From Pseudonocardiales bacterium (GTDB taxonomy: Bacteria > Actinomycetota > Actinomycetes > Mycobacteriales > Jatrophihabitantaceae), in NCBI GenBank assembly GCA_003243915.1, contig QHCC01000198.1, forward strand, positions 16,765-59,970: 43,206 nucleotides of DNA. Direction: 5' to 3'. The position numbers and the translations under genes were made by a program. The notes below the pieces were generated by a model. That model saw nothing but the letters and a program-made list of their open reading frames with translations. It made no database searches and had not been told where the DNA came from. This document shows, in pieces, positions 7,353-16,183 of the stretch (position 1 is the stretch's first letter; each line of letters begins with the position of its first letter).

Positions 7353-10300
7353 ATGCGGAATATTCTGCGTCACGCGGTGCCCAACCATGCTGCGATCGGC
7401 CGCACGCGAGCCGGGACACCCCGCGCCCGTCGAAGCGCCGTCAGCTATCTCACCCTGGGCCTGTTGGCCACCGGCTTCGTGGCCGCGGTTACCACAGTGA
7501 ACTCCGCCCCGGCGGTCGCCGAGGGCAACAACATCGGCTACTACACGAGCGGCAACGGCGTCAGCGGCTTCTGCGTCGACCCCGGTATCACGCCGCCGGA
7601 CGGGCGCACGTACACGAAGGGCCCCAAGTTTGGTAACGACATCAGCAAGGTGCTGAGCTGGTTCGCCACCCACTACGGACCCAGCGGCTCCAACCCCGGC
7701 GGCGGCGGCGGTTACAACCAGGCTACGGCCGACCCCCGCGTCAGCGGCCTGACGAGTAATCCCGACGCGGTCGCTGTGACGACCGCCATTGGGCGCGACA
7801 TCGTGCTCGGCGAGGGCGGCAGCCCCATCCACGGCGTGGACGACACGTTCACGACGCAACTGCTGGCCTTCGCCAAGGCGCACCAGGGACCTTGGGACCT
7901 GAAAATATCGCTGAACTTCGCCGGCCCCTACACCGTGGGCAATACCTACAACGGCCACCTCCAGATCACGGACAAGAACGGTGGGGCGGTGCCCGTCGGC
8001 GGCATCAACATCTCAGTCACCGGGCAGACCAACGTCAGCGTCAGCATTCCCGGCACCAATGAGACCGACAACAGCGGCCGGCTTGACTTCACGTTCAAAG
8101 CCACCGCCACCGGCGCGTTCGACGCCCAGTTCAACACCGACGATGTCGCGGGCCGCGCGCCGATCTATGAGGACAGCAGCACCCCCAGCGGGTACCAACG
8201 GCTGCTGACGCCCGAGCGAGCCTCCGCTTCGGCCAACCTGGCGGGCTTTACCAAGGCCGTCCAGGTCGGTGCGTTCATCGTCGGCAAGGTCGACGGCCTC
8301 ACCGGTGTCGGGCTTGCCGGAGCGGTCTTCAACGTCTACAACGCGGCTGGTCAGCTCGTCGACACCATCACCACCGGAGACGGTGCGCCAGGAAACCTGC
8401 CGCTGGGCATTGCCATCAGCAAGCCACTGCCCCCCGGCCTCTACGACATCATCGAGCAGGTGGCACCTACCGGCTACTTCCTTGATCAAACCGGCCAGAT
8501 CAAGCGGATCAGAGCGGCACAGTTCACCGCTGCGGCATTCGCCGATGCGCCCAAGCCCGGAGCGATCCTCATTGGCAAGGTCGATGTCAGCCAGACCGTC
8601 CGCACGAACACGCTGGTTCCGCTGCCTGGTGCGACCTTCACGATCTACAACCTGGCTGGCGCCGTGGTGGGCGTGGTCACCACGGACGCAAACGGTCTGG
8701 CCGTCTCGCCGGCCCTGGTGGAGGGCTACTACGTGATCGTGGAGACCGTGACCCCGCCGGGGTTCGCGACCGCCGACCCGCAGCTCCAGCAGGTTCGTCC
8801 CGGTGCGGTCACCGACGCTCTGTTCGCCGACAGGCGGCAACCGGAACTCAGCACGCAGATCTCCGATCAGACCGCACGCGTCGGTGACACCATCACCGAC
8901 TCGATCACCGTCACCAAGTCCAACGGCTACCAGGGCCCGGTCATCTACGTGCTCTACGGCCCGGTGGCACCGGTGATCGACCTCACCGGAGCCTCGACCT
9001 GCGTGGGTGCCCCCTTTGTTCCCGGGGCCAACGGCAGCCCGGTTGCCCAGGCCGACGTCGTGACAGTCAATGGCGACGGGACCTACCCCACGAAACCGTT
9101 CACGATCACGACCCCAGGTTGTTACACCTACAGCGAATTCCTGGTCGGAGACTTCCTGACAGCTCCGGCGGGCCCCACCGCGCCGGGTGCGGTGACCGAA
9201 ACCACTCTCGCCCGGGTTCCGAACCAGCCGGAGGTGACCACCCAGGTCTCTGCCCAGACCGCGAACGTGGGTGACACCATCCACGACTCGATCAAGGTGA
9301 CCAACTCGAACGGCTACACGGGCCCGATCAGGTTCACGCTGTTCGGCCCGGTGGCTCCGCTGACCGGCGCCGGAGGTGCCCCGACGTGCGTGGGTGCGCT
9401 CTATACCACCGCGCCCTTGGCCCAGACGGGGACGGTTGCCGCCAATGGGGATGGCACCGTCGTCACCCCGGGATACAAGATCACTGAAGAGGGTTGTTAC
9501 AGCTACACCGAGCTGCTCGTGGGAAGCCCCCCGACGACGCTCCCGGCACCGGGCAGCCCACCGGGCTTCCCCACCGAGACGGTCCTGGCCAGCCGGTTGC
9601 CGAATCAGCCCGCTATCAGCACTCAGATCTCCAAGCAGACGGTGCACGTCGGCGACACCCTCACCGACGCCATCACAGTCACAAACTCGAACGGGTTCAC
9701 CGGTCAGCTCACCTACAAGTTGCTCGGCCCGGTCACCCCGCTGACGGACACGGCAGGAGCTCCGACGTGCATCGGCGTCAACTACGCCGCTGCTGCCACG
9801 GCCCAGGCCGGCGCGATCACGGCGAACGGTGACAACACCTACACCAGCGCGCCGTTCACGGTGAAGACGAAGGGGTGTTACACCTACAGTGAGACACTGG
9901 TCGGCAACGCCACCACGCCTGGGGCCGGACCGACCGTGCCCGGCGCGGTGACTGAAACGGTGCTGGTCAAGGTGCAGCCCAAGCTCAGCACCGCGATCTC
10001 CTTGCAGGAGGCCGCGGTCGGAACCACCCTCACCGACCACATCGTCCTCACCGGCTCGCAGGGCTACCGGGGTCCGGTCAACTGGACGTTGCTCGGCCCG
10101 GTGAAGCCGACGCTGAACGCGGCAGGCTCGCCGAGCTGCGTGGGGCTGGACTGGACGGGCGCACCGGTGGCCGCGTCCGGGTTTGTCACGGCCAACGGTG
10201 ACGCGACCTACACCACTGCCGGCTTCACGGTGCTGGTGACCGGTTGCTATACCTACACCGAACTGCTCCCCGCGAGCGGGGTCACCGAGCAGGCGGGTCC

Positions 10301-11228
10301 GACCACCCCAGGCAGCGTGAGCGAGACGGTCCTGGTGGTCGTCCACGTCCCGACCGTGAGCACCCAGGCCTCCAAGCAGCAGGCGCTCACTGGTGACACG
10401 ATCACCGACGCCATCAAGGTCACCGGCTCGTTCGGGTACCAGGGGCCGGTGAACTGGACGCTGCTCGGCCCGGTGAAGGCGGTGCTGGATTCGGCGGGCT
10501 CCCCGACGTGCGTGGGGGTCAACTGGACTGGGGCACCGACTGCGGCAAGCGGGACGATCACCGCAAACGGTGACGCGACCTACACCACTGCCGGCTTCAC
10601 GGTCGTCACGACCGGTTGCTACACCTACAGCGAGCTGCTCGTCGGGAACGAAGTCACCGGTCCGGCGGGTCCGAGCACCCCTGGGGCCAGTACCGAAACG
10701 GTGATTGTCTTCGTGCACGCCCCAGCGGTGAGCACGCAGATCTCGGCGCAGAGCGCGTCCGTCGGCGACACCGTCACCGACGCCATCACCGTCAGCGGTT
10801 CCTTCGGGTACCAAGGTCCGGTCAAGTGGACCCTGCTCGGGCCGTTGACGCCCAAGCTCGATTCGTCGGGTGCGCCGACCTGTACCGGTGTCGACTGGAC
10901 GGGTGCCCCCACGGCGGCTACCGGCTCGGTGACGGCTAACGGTGACGGCACCTACACCACTGCGGGATACCAGGTGCCGACGAGTGGCTGCTACACCTAC
11001 GTCGAGCTGCTGGTCGGAAATGCGACCACGGCCCCGGCAGGTCCGAGCCCGCCCGGCGCAACCAGTGAGACGGTTGTCGTCACCACGCCGGTGACTCCGT
11101 CCGGCGGCGGCCTGGCGGTGACTGGAAGTGACGTCGGGACCTTGGCCTTGAGCGCTCTGGTGCTGCTGGTGACAGGTGGCGCACTCGCCTTCGGCACCAG
11201 GCGTCGGCGTAGGACGATCGCCGAGTAG
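7353..11228 (+). CDS. Large cell-wall-anchored repeat protein with SpaA-like domains
   Basis: This 1291-aa secreted protein starts at ATG 7353, 10 bp after AAAGAGG. A long signal peptide (basic region to about 27, hydrophobic 30-50, probable cleavage after SAPAVA at 56) precedes an N-terminal domain with GFCVDPG, a serine/glycine linker and a beta-rich region. Two SpaA/prealbumin-like domains follow (about 307-400 and 405-493), then six repeats of about 124 aa (496-1246), each with VGDTxTDxI, a GPV strand, TCxG and GCYTY. The end is GGGLAVTG (LAVTG 1254-1258), a membrane helix and RRRRR, a class E-type sortase signal. It probably projects from the wall as an adhesin or stalk. No sortase gene is in the window. 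Confidence 0.88.
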   Translation: MRNILRHAVPNHAAIGRTRAGTPRARRSAVSYLTLGLLATGFVAAVTTVNSAPAVAEGNNIGYYTSGNGVSGFCVDPGITPPDGRTYTKGPKFGNDISKVLSWFATHYGPSGSNPGGGGGYNQATADPRVSGLTSNPDAVAVTTAIGRDIVLGEGGSPIHGVDDTFTTQLLAFAKAHQGPWDLKISLNFAGPYTVGNTYNGHLQITDKNGGAVPVGGINISVTGQTNVSVSIPGTNETDNSGRLDFTFKATATGAFDAQFNTDDVAGRAPIYEDSSTPSGYQRLLTPERASASANLAGFTKAVQVGAFIVGKVDGLTGVGLAGAVFNVYNAAGQLVDTITTGDGAPGNLPLGIAISKPLPPGLYDIIEQVAPTGYFLDQTGQIKRIRAAQFTAAAFADAPKPGAILIGKVDVSQTVRTNTLVPLPGATFTIYNLAGAVVGVVTTDANGLAVSPALVEGYYVIVETVTPPGFATADPQLQQVRPGAVTDALFADRRQPELSTQISDQTARVGDTITDSITVTKSNGYQGPVIYVLYGPVAPVIDLTGASTCVGAPFVPGANGSPVAQADVVTVNGDGTYPTKPFTITTPGCYTYSEFLVGDFLTAPAGPTAPGAVTETTLARVPNQPEVTTQVSAQTANVGDTIHDSIKVTNSNGYTGPIRFTLFGPVAPLTGAGGAPTCVGALYTTAPLAQTGTVAANGDGTVVTPGYKITEEGCYSYTELLVGSPPTTLPAPGSPPGFPTETVLASRLPNQPAISTQISKQTVHVGDTLTDAITVTNSNGFTGQLTYKLLGPVTPLTDTAGAPTCIGVNYAAAATAQAGAITANGDNTYTSAPFTVKTKGCYTYSETLVGNATTPGAGPTVPGAVTETVLVKVQPKLSTAISLQEAAVGTTLTDHIVLTGSQGYRGPVNWTLLGPVKPTLNAAGSPSCVGLDWTGAPVAASGFVTANGDATYTTAGFTVLVTGCYTYTELLPASGVTEQAGPTTPGSVSETVLVVVHVPTVSTQASKQQALTGDTITDAIKVTGSFGYQGPVNWTLLGPVKAVLDSAGSPTCVGVNWTGAPTAASGTITANGDATYTTAGFTVVTTGCYTYSELLVGNEVTGPAGPSTPGASTETVIVFVHAPAVSTQISAQSASVGDTVTDAITVSGSFGYQGPVKWTLLGPLTPKLDSSGAPTCTGVDWTGAPTAATGSVTANGDGTYTTAGYQVPTSGCYTYVELLVGNATTAPAGPSPPGATSETVVVTTPVTPSGGGLAVTGSDVGTLALSALVLLVTGGALAFGTRRRRRTIAE
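8838..11090 (+). repeat. Six in-frame ~372-bp coding repeats
   Basis: Units begin at 8838, 9225, 9606, 9975, 10347 and 10719 (129, 127, 123, 124, 124 and about 124 codons). Each encodes a beta-sandwich-like module with exactly two conserved cysteines, one in TCVG/TCIG/SCVG/TCTG and one in GCYTY/GCYSY, about 35-40 residues apart, so each module probably has one internal disulfide. Units 5 and 6 are the most alike in DNA and protein; units 1-3 carry SNGY/SNGF, whereas 4-6 carry GSQGY/GSFGY, suggesting duplication in two stages. Confidence 0.9.
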
Positions 11229-11248
11229 CAACGCGTACAACACGAGGT

Positions 11249-11278
11249 CGGGCGGGCTGAGAGTCTTCAGCCCGCCCG
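11249..11278. terminator. Bidirectional hairpin terminator
   Basis: A perfect 12-bp GC-rich stem (arms 11249-11260 and 11267-11278) with a 6-nt loop lies between the convergent surface-protein and methyltransferase genes, 20-30 bp from each stop codon. There is no T-run, as is usual in actinobacteria. Confidence 0.7.
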
Positions 11279-11304
11279 CCGCTCGTCGGTCAACGCGGCC
11301 GGTG

Positions 11305-12447
11305 TCAGAGGCCCAATCGCTCGTTGGCGATCTCGGTGCCCTGGACGCGGGCGGTGATCTTCTGGAACGCGACGTCCCGCGCGAAGTCCGGTGAGCCGTG
11401 CTTGGGCTTGTCGTCGACGCTGAACGGAGAGAACCCGCAGTCATCGGTCGCGCCCAGGCGCTCCTTGGGGATGTAACGCGAGGCGGTGACGAGGTCGTCG
11501 GCCACCTGCTCCGGCGTCTCGACCGTGGGGTTCAGCGGGTCGATGACGCCGATGAAGCACACCTGCGGGACGCCGTTGGCGTCGTCGCGGCTGTGTTCGC
11601 CGACCAGCTTGTAGACGCGCTCCTTGTCCTTCTCGCTGGCCAGCTGCATGAGGAAATACCCGGCGTTCATCTGGAACATGGACGGCAGTAGCTCGGCGTA
11701 GTCCACGTCGAGGGAATGCACCGAGTCCATGTCGCCGCCGGGACAGGTGTGCACGCCGATATCCACCCGCTCCTGCGCCGAGAAGCGGTCGATCACGCGG
11801 TTGTTCAGCTCGATGAACTGCTCGAGCATGTGCCGGCCGGTCCACGGGTTGCGAGGATCGTTCTTCGACGCCAGCCGTCCCTCGGTGAAGTCGATCGAGA
11901 CCCGGGCCGCGCCGGCCGCGAAGGCCTGGCGAATGTCCTTCTCCGCCTCGTCGCACAGGTCGCTGAGGAACTGCTCACGGGTGTAGCCGTCGAGGCTGCC
12001 GTCCAGTGGATACAGCAGGGACAGCATCGACGGCGCGATGACCGCCTGCTTCATCGGCTTCGTGGCATAGGGAATGGACTTGCTCAGGTAGTCCGAGGCG
12101 AACGTCTTGTATCGGAACGGGCCGCCGGTCAGCCGCGGGAGTTGGCGGTGGTGACCGTCGTCGAAGATGGCGAAGTACTGCCCGTCGCCTGCCAGATTGT
12201 CGGCCAGCCCGGTGCCCGCGAGGGTGTCGGTGATCGGGTAGGTCGCGAAACTGGAGGCCCGCTGCTCCCCGTCGGACACGATGGGGGCGCCGGTGGCCTC
12301 CATGCGTTCGATCGAGTCCTTGCAGGCCGCATCCTGCTGCGCGGCCAGGTCGTCGAAGCCGATCGTGCCCGCGTCGTACGCCGCAATCGCCTGCTGCAAC
12401 GTGGCTGGGCGTGGCAGCGATCCGACGTTCTCTGTCGGGATGGACAT
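11305..12447 (-). CDS. MetE-like (cobalamin-independent) methyltransferase, YxjG-type
   Basis: This 380-aa protein corresponds to the C-terminal catalytic half of MetE; the N-terminal barrel is absent, as in YxjG/YxjH-type single-domain proteins. The start has the substrate-loop VGSLPRP, and the zinc-site residues are visible: HTC in IGVHTCPGGD and a C-terminal Cys in GATDDCGFSPF. SDGEQRAS is another family motif. It should transfer a methyl group to a thiol acceptor such as homocysteine from a folate or other donor; the donor is uncertain for this subfamily. The start ATG has GAGGAG 8 bp upstream on the minus strand. It is unrelated in function to its neighbours. Confidence 0.85.
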   Translation of the reverse strand: MSIPTENVGSLPRPATLQQAIAAYDAGTIGFDDLAAQQDAACKDSIERMEATGAPIVSDGEQRASSFATYPITDTLAGTGLADNLAGDGQYFAIFDDGHHRQLPRLTGGPFRYKTFASDYLSKSIPYATKPMKQAVIAPSMLSLLYPLDGSLDGYTREQFLSDLCDEAEKDIRQAFAAGAARVSIDFTEGRLASKNDPRNPWTGRHMLEQFIELNNRVIDRFSAQERVDIGVHTCPGGDMDSVHSLDVDYAELLPSMFQMNAGYFLMQLASEKDKERVYKLVGEHSRDDANGVPQVCFIGVIDPLNPTVETPEQVADDLVTASRYIPKERLGATDDCGFSPFSVDDKPKHGSPDFARDVAFQKITARVQGTEIANERLGL

Positions 12448-12791
12448 GTGTTGTCTCCTCGGTGTCGGTGAGGGTGATCCTGTCTGACACTAGGTGCGGC
12501 GTTGCAGGTTGGCGAGGGCGACGGACGGCGCCCCGGTGCCGGCGCGGCCCGGGGCGGCCCGGGGCGGCCCGGGACGGCAGCGGTGGCGATCGTCCGCCGG
12601 ACCGGGTGATCGCGGCCGGGAACCGCTCCCGCTCCCATGATCAACACGCCGTACGGTTGGCGGTGGACATGCACACGGGATGTCGATCAAGCGCAGGCCG
12701 ACGTCGCGGTCTTCTGGTCATGCGAGACGTCGCAGCCATCTGGCGGGTCGTGCCGTCGTTGGCTGCGCCGAATCGCGCGTCGATAGGTCGC
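12448..12791. other. Intergenic region with GC-rich 10-bp repeats
   Basis: No credible gene is seen in these 344 bp. At 12544-12573 a 10-bp unit (CGGCCCGGGG) is repeated three times in tandem. The minus-strand promoter and RBS (GAGGAG) of the methyltransferase gene lie at the left edge. Confidence 0.5.
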
Positions 12792-13556
12792 TCAGATCGA
12801 CAGCAGACTCATGTGGAAGCTGTAGCGCGCCCCTGAGTAGATGTGGTTGCCGTATTCGACGACCGTGCCGTGATCGTCGTACGCGGTGCGCTGCATCGTC
12901 AGCAGCGCCGCGCCCTTGCCCTCTCCGAGCATCCGAGCCTCGGCAGCCGTGGCGCTGCGGGCGCCGATCACCTGCGTGGCCGAATGCAGTTGGATGCCCG
13001 AGCGGCGCAGCAGCTGATAGAGGCCCTGGCTCTCCAGTGCCTCGGTGGGCAGCGAAATCCGGCTGGCACTGAGGTAGTTGGTCAGGCATGCGATCGGCTG
13101 GCCCAGGGCGCTGCGCAGGCGGGCGATCGAGACCACCGGGGTGCCCTTGGCAATGCCGAGCAGTTCGGCCATCTCGGCCGTGGCGTCCTCGATCGTGTTG
13201 GACAGCACCTGGGTCGTGGGCCGCTGTCCGATCGCCTCCAGGTCGTCGAACAGGCTGGTCAGCTCGAGCGACCGTCGGACCTTCGGCGAGACCACCCGGG
13301 TCCCGACACCGCGCTGGCGAACCACCAGCCCCTTGCCGACCAGGTACTCCATCGCCTTGCGCATGGTGGGGCGGGACACGCCCAGCTCACCGGCCAGCTC
13401 GATCTCGTTCGACAGCCGGGTGCCACGCGGCAACGCGCCGGCCTCGATGGCGCGCTCGAGGTGCTGTGCGACCTGGAAGTACAGCGGCACCGGGGAGCCG
13501 CGGTCGAGGGTGCTGACATGCAGCGCCGACGATGCAGGCTCCTGCTGGGGTGCCAT
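12792..13556 (-). CDS. GntR/HutC-type regulator with UTRA domain, probable inositol repressor
   Basis: The 254-aa protein has an N-terminal winged helix (about 18-90; PLYFQVAQHLERAIEAG, then RLSNEIELAGELGVSRPTMR and GLVVRQRGVGTRV). The C-terminal UTRA ligand domain (about 105-250) includes LRSALGQPIACLTNYL and an ending MQRTAYDDHGTVVEYG. It is divergent from the inositol operon with a 114-bp gap containing an inverted repeat, so it probably represses that operon and releases DNA on binding an inositol-derived ligand. ATG 13556 is the only start after a long open reading frame, but its RBS is poor. Confidence 0.88.
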   Translation of the reverse strand: MAPQQEPASSALHVSTLDRGSPVPLYFQVAQHLERAIEAGALPRGTRLSNEIELAGELGVSRPTMRKAMEYLVGKGLVVRQRGVGTRVVSPKVRRSLELTSLFDDLEAIGQRPTTQVLSNTIEDATAEMAELLGIAKGTPVVSIARLRSALGQPIACLTNYLSASRISLPTEALESQGLYQLLRRSGIQLHSATQVIGARSATAAEARMLGEGKGAALLTMQRTAYDDHGTVVEYGNHIYSGARYSFHMSLLSI

Positions 13557-13599
13557 GGGCGGCAGTATGTCCCAACTACCGAACAAAGTCGATTGCCAG

Positions 13600-13613
13600 T
13601 TTGTCAGGACAAA
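13600..13613. promoter_or_regulatory. Candidate GntR operator
   Basis: TTTGTCAGGACAAA is a 6-bp inverted repeat around AG, in the gap between the divergent regulator and mmsA, 4 bp upstream of a TTGACA -35 box. GntR/HutC regulators bind short symmetrical sites with GT and AC half sites, which fits. Confidence 0.5.
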
Positions 13614-13616
13614 TGC

Positions 13617-13646
13617 TTGACAGTCGGACATGCCCCGAGTTTGAAT
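13617..13646 (+). promoter_or_regulatory. Promoter of the inositol operon
   Basis: A perfect TTGACA (13617-13622) is followed after 18 bp by TTGAAT (13641-13646). It lies 25 bp before the GTG of mmsA and directly beside the candidate operator, consistent with repression by blocking polymerase. Confidence 0.5.
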
Positions 13647-13670
13647 GGCTGACGCGACAAGGGGGTCCGG

Positions 13671-15164
13671 GTGACGATCGAACACTGGATCGGTGGCAAG
13701 GCGACCGCGGCATCGTCGACCCGCACCGCGCCCGTGTTCAATCCCGCCTCCGGAACCCGTCGGGCCGAGGTCCTGCTCGCGTCCAAGGCCGACGTCGACA
13801 TGGCGCTCGACACGGCGAAGCAGGCTTTCGACAGCTGGTCGCAGGCGTCGCTGAGCCAGCGGGTGAAGGTGTTGTTCGCGTTCCGCGAACTGGTGAATTC
13901 GCACGCCTCGGACCTGGCCGGGTTGGTGACCGACGAGCACGGCAAGGTGCTCTCCGACGCTGCCGGGGAGGTACAGCGCGGGTTGGAGGTGGTGGAATTC
14001 GCCTGCGGGATCCCGCACCTGCTCAAGGGCGACTACTCCGATCAGGTGTCCACCGACGTCGACATCTTCTCCTTCCGCGAACCACTGGGCGTCGTCGCCG
14101 GCATCACCCCCTTCAACTTCCCGGTGATGGTGCCGATGTGGATGCACCCGATCGCCATCGCCTGCGGCAATTCCTTCCTCCTCAAGCCGAGCGAACGAGA
14201 CCCGTCGGCCTCGATGCTGGTGGCCGAGCTGTGGCAGCGCGCCGGCTTGCCGGACGGCGTGTTCAACGTCGTGCACGGCGACAAGGAGGCAGTCGACGCC
14301 CTTCTCGATTCCCCGGACGTGGCGGCGGTGTCCTTCGTCGGCTCGACTCCGATCGCGCGCTACATCCACGAGCGGGCCTCGGCCAGCGGCAAGAGGGTGC
14401 AGGCGCTCGGAGGTGCGAAGAATCACGCGATCGTGCTGCCCGACGCCGATATCGACTTCGCCGCGAGCCATCTCGTCGCTGCCGCCTTCGGCTCGGCCGG
14501 AGAACGGTGCATGGCGATCTCGGCCGCCGTCGCCGTCGGCGCTGCCGGCGATGCTGTGGTCGAGGCGATCAGCGCGAAGGCGACGACCCTGAAGGTCGGC
14601 TCCGGCCGGGACGCCGCCAACGAAATGGGGCCGGTGGTGACGAGGGCGGCCAAGGACCGCATCGTCGGACTCATCACATCCGGCCAGGCACAGGGCGCCA
14701 CGCTCGCGGTCGACGGACGGGGCCTGGTGGTGGACGGTTTCGAGGACGGGTTCTTCGTCGGGCCGACGGTGCTCGACCGGGTCAGTGCCGACATGGATGT
14801 CTACCGCGAAGAGATATTCGGTCCGGTGCTCTCGGTGCTACGGGTCGACACCGTCGACGACGCGATCGCACTGATCAACGCCAACCCCTACGGCAACGGC
14901 ACCGCCATCTTCACCTCCAGCGGCGACGCCGCGCGACGGTTCCAGCGTGGGGTGAAGGTGGGCATGATCGGCATCAACGTGCCGATCCCGGTGCCGATGG
15001 CCTACTACTCATTCGGCGGGTGGAAGGACTCGCTGTTCGGCGACAAGCACGTCCACGGTCCGGAGGGCGTGTCCTTCTACACCCGCGCCAAGGTCGTCAC
15101 GTCACGTTGGCCTGAGCGACACCACGCCGCACAGGCCAGTTATCACTTCCCGACCGCCACCTGA
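13671..15164 (+). CDS. mmsA: Methylmalonate-semialdehyde dehydrogenase (CoA-acylating)
   Basis: This 497-aa aldehyde dehydrogenase converts malonate semialdehyde (the end of the inositol pathway) or methylmalonate semialdehyde to acetyl-/propionyl-CoA with NAD and CoA. The NAD-binding ITPFNFPVMVPMWM is at 145-158 and the catalytic Cys280 in SAGERCMA. GAKNH (248-252) replaces the ELGGK of ordinary ALDHs, so the usual Glu base is missing, a hallmark of the CoA-dependent MMSDH/IolA group. The GTG start follows AAGGGGG by 5 bp. It is the first gene of the inositol operon, which makes the IolA role likely. Confidence 0.92.
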   Translation: MTIEHWIGGKATAASSTRTAPVFNPASGTRRAEVLLASKADVDMALDTAKQAFDSWSQASLSQRVKVLFAFRELVNSHASDLAGLVTDEHGKVLSDAAGEVQRGLEVVEFACGIPHLLKGDYSDQVSTDVDIFSFREPLGVVAGITPFNFPVMVPMWMHPIAIACGNSFLLKPSERDPSASMLVAELWQRAGLPDGVFNVVHGDKEAVDALLDSPDVAAVSFVGSTPIARYIHERASASGKRVQALGGAKNHAIVLPDADIDFAASHLVAAAFGSAGERCMAISAAVAVGAAGDAVVEAISAKATTLKVGSGRDAANEMGPVVTRAAKDRIVGLITSGQAQGATLAVDGRGLVVDGFEDGFFVGPTVLDRVSADMDVYREEIFGPVLSVLRVDTVDDAIALINANPYGNGTAIFTSSGDAARRFQRGVKVGMIGINVPIPVPMAYYSFGGWKDSLFGDKHVHGPEGVSFYTRAKVVTSRWPERHHAAQASYHFPTAT

Positions 15165-15199
15165 GGCGTCGGCACTGGTCCCTTGGAAAGGGGAGCGAC

Positions 15200-16183
15200 A
15201 TGATCCGTCGAACGCCACGGTGGCTTGCCGCTGTGCTCGTCCCACTGCTGCTCGTCACTGCCTGCAGCAGCGCCAATTCGGTGAACCGGCCGCACAACAA
15301 GGCAGGCGGCGGCAGCGGCGGATACAAGTACAAGATCGCGGTCGTCACCCACGGCGGCACCGGCGACTCCTTCTGGAGCATCGTGAAGGCGGGCACGCAA
15401 CAGGCCGGCAAGGACATGGGCGACAGCGTGACCTACCAGAGCGACGGCGATCCCACGAAGCAGTCCGGCCTGATCGACGCGGCGGTGAACCAGAAGCCGG
15501 ACGGTCTGGTGGTCTCGATGGCCAACCCCGAAGCGCTCAAGGCCGCAGTCAAGCGGGCAGTGGACGCGGGGATCCCGGTCATCACGATCAACGCGGGCGA
15601 GGCCCAGTCCAAGTCCTACGGCGCGCTCACGCACATCGGCTCGGATGAAACGGTCGCCGGGCAGGCGGTCGGCACCGAGCTGAAGAACCAGGGCGTCAAG
15701 AACGTCATCTGCGTCGTGCAGGAGGCCGGCAACGTCTCACTCGAGCAGCGCTGCGCGGGCGTGAAGGACAAGCTGGGCGGCACCGTGACCAACCTGCAGG
15801 TGGACAACAACAACCTGCCCGCTGCGCAGTCGTTGATCCTGGCCAAGCTGCAGCAGGACAAGTCCATCGACGGTGTGGTGACGCTCGGTGCCCAGGTTGC
15901 CACCAAGGCGGAGGCAGCGATCGCGGGCGCCGGGTCCTCGGCCAAGCTGGCGACCTTCGATCTGAATGCTGACGTGGCCAAGGCCGTCGTGGACGGCAAG
16001 ATGCTCTTCGCCGTGGACCAGCAGCCTTTCCTGCAGGGATACCTCGCCGTGGTCATGCTGACGCAGTACAAGGCCAACCTCAACGTGCTCGGCGGCGGCC
16101 AGCCGGTGTTGACCGGTCCGACCCTGATCACGAAGGACAATGCGGCGGCAGTGCTCAAGCTGTCGGCTGGAGGCACCAGATGA
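15200..16183 (+). CDS. Sugar ABC transporter substrate-binding lipoprotein
   Basis: This 327-aa periplasmic-binding protein of the ribose/inositol (CUT2) class has a signal peptide with lipobox LVTAC, giving lipidated Cys22. It continues with KIAVVTHGGTGDSFWSI and IDAAVNQKPDGLVVSMANP, typical of the two-lobed fold. It should deliver the substrate, most likely myo-inositol, to the permease encoded next. RBS AAAGGGGAG is well placed before ATG 15200. The stop overlaps the permease start by 4 bp (ATGA). Confidence 0.9.
   Translation: MIRRTPRWLAAVLVPLLLVTACSSANSVNRPHNKAGGGSGGYKYKIAVVTHGGTGDSFWSIVKAGTQQAGKDMGDSVTYQSDGDPTKQSGLIDAAVNQKPDGLVVSMANPEALKAAVKRAVDAGIPVITINAGEAQSKSYGALTHIGSDETVAGQAVGTELKNQGVKNVICVVQEAGNVSLEQRCAGVKDKLGGTVTNLQVDNNNLPAAQSLILAKLQQDKSIDGVVTLGAQVATKAEAAIAGAGSSAKLATFDLNADVAKAVVDGKMLFAVDQQPFLQGYLAVVMLTQYKANLNVLGGGQPVLTGPTLITKDNAAAVLKLSAGGTR

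Noticed and set aside
7353-7950. Thioester (TQxA-type) adhesin domain at the N terminus of the surface protein
   Set aside because: A Cys is present in GFCVDPG, but the expected TQxA glutamine is not: the nearest string is VAVTTAIG, so a thioester cannot be claimed.
8013-11444. 1143-aa open frame antisense to the surface-protein gene
   Set aside because: It mirrors the repeat structure of the sense gene, is Arg/Gly/His-rich with no known motifs, and results from GC-rich codon bias on the opposite strand.
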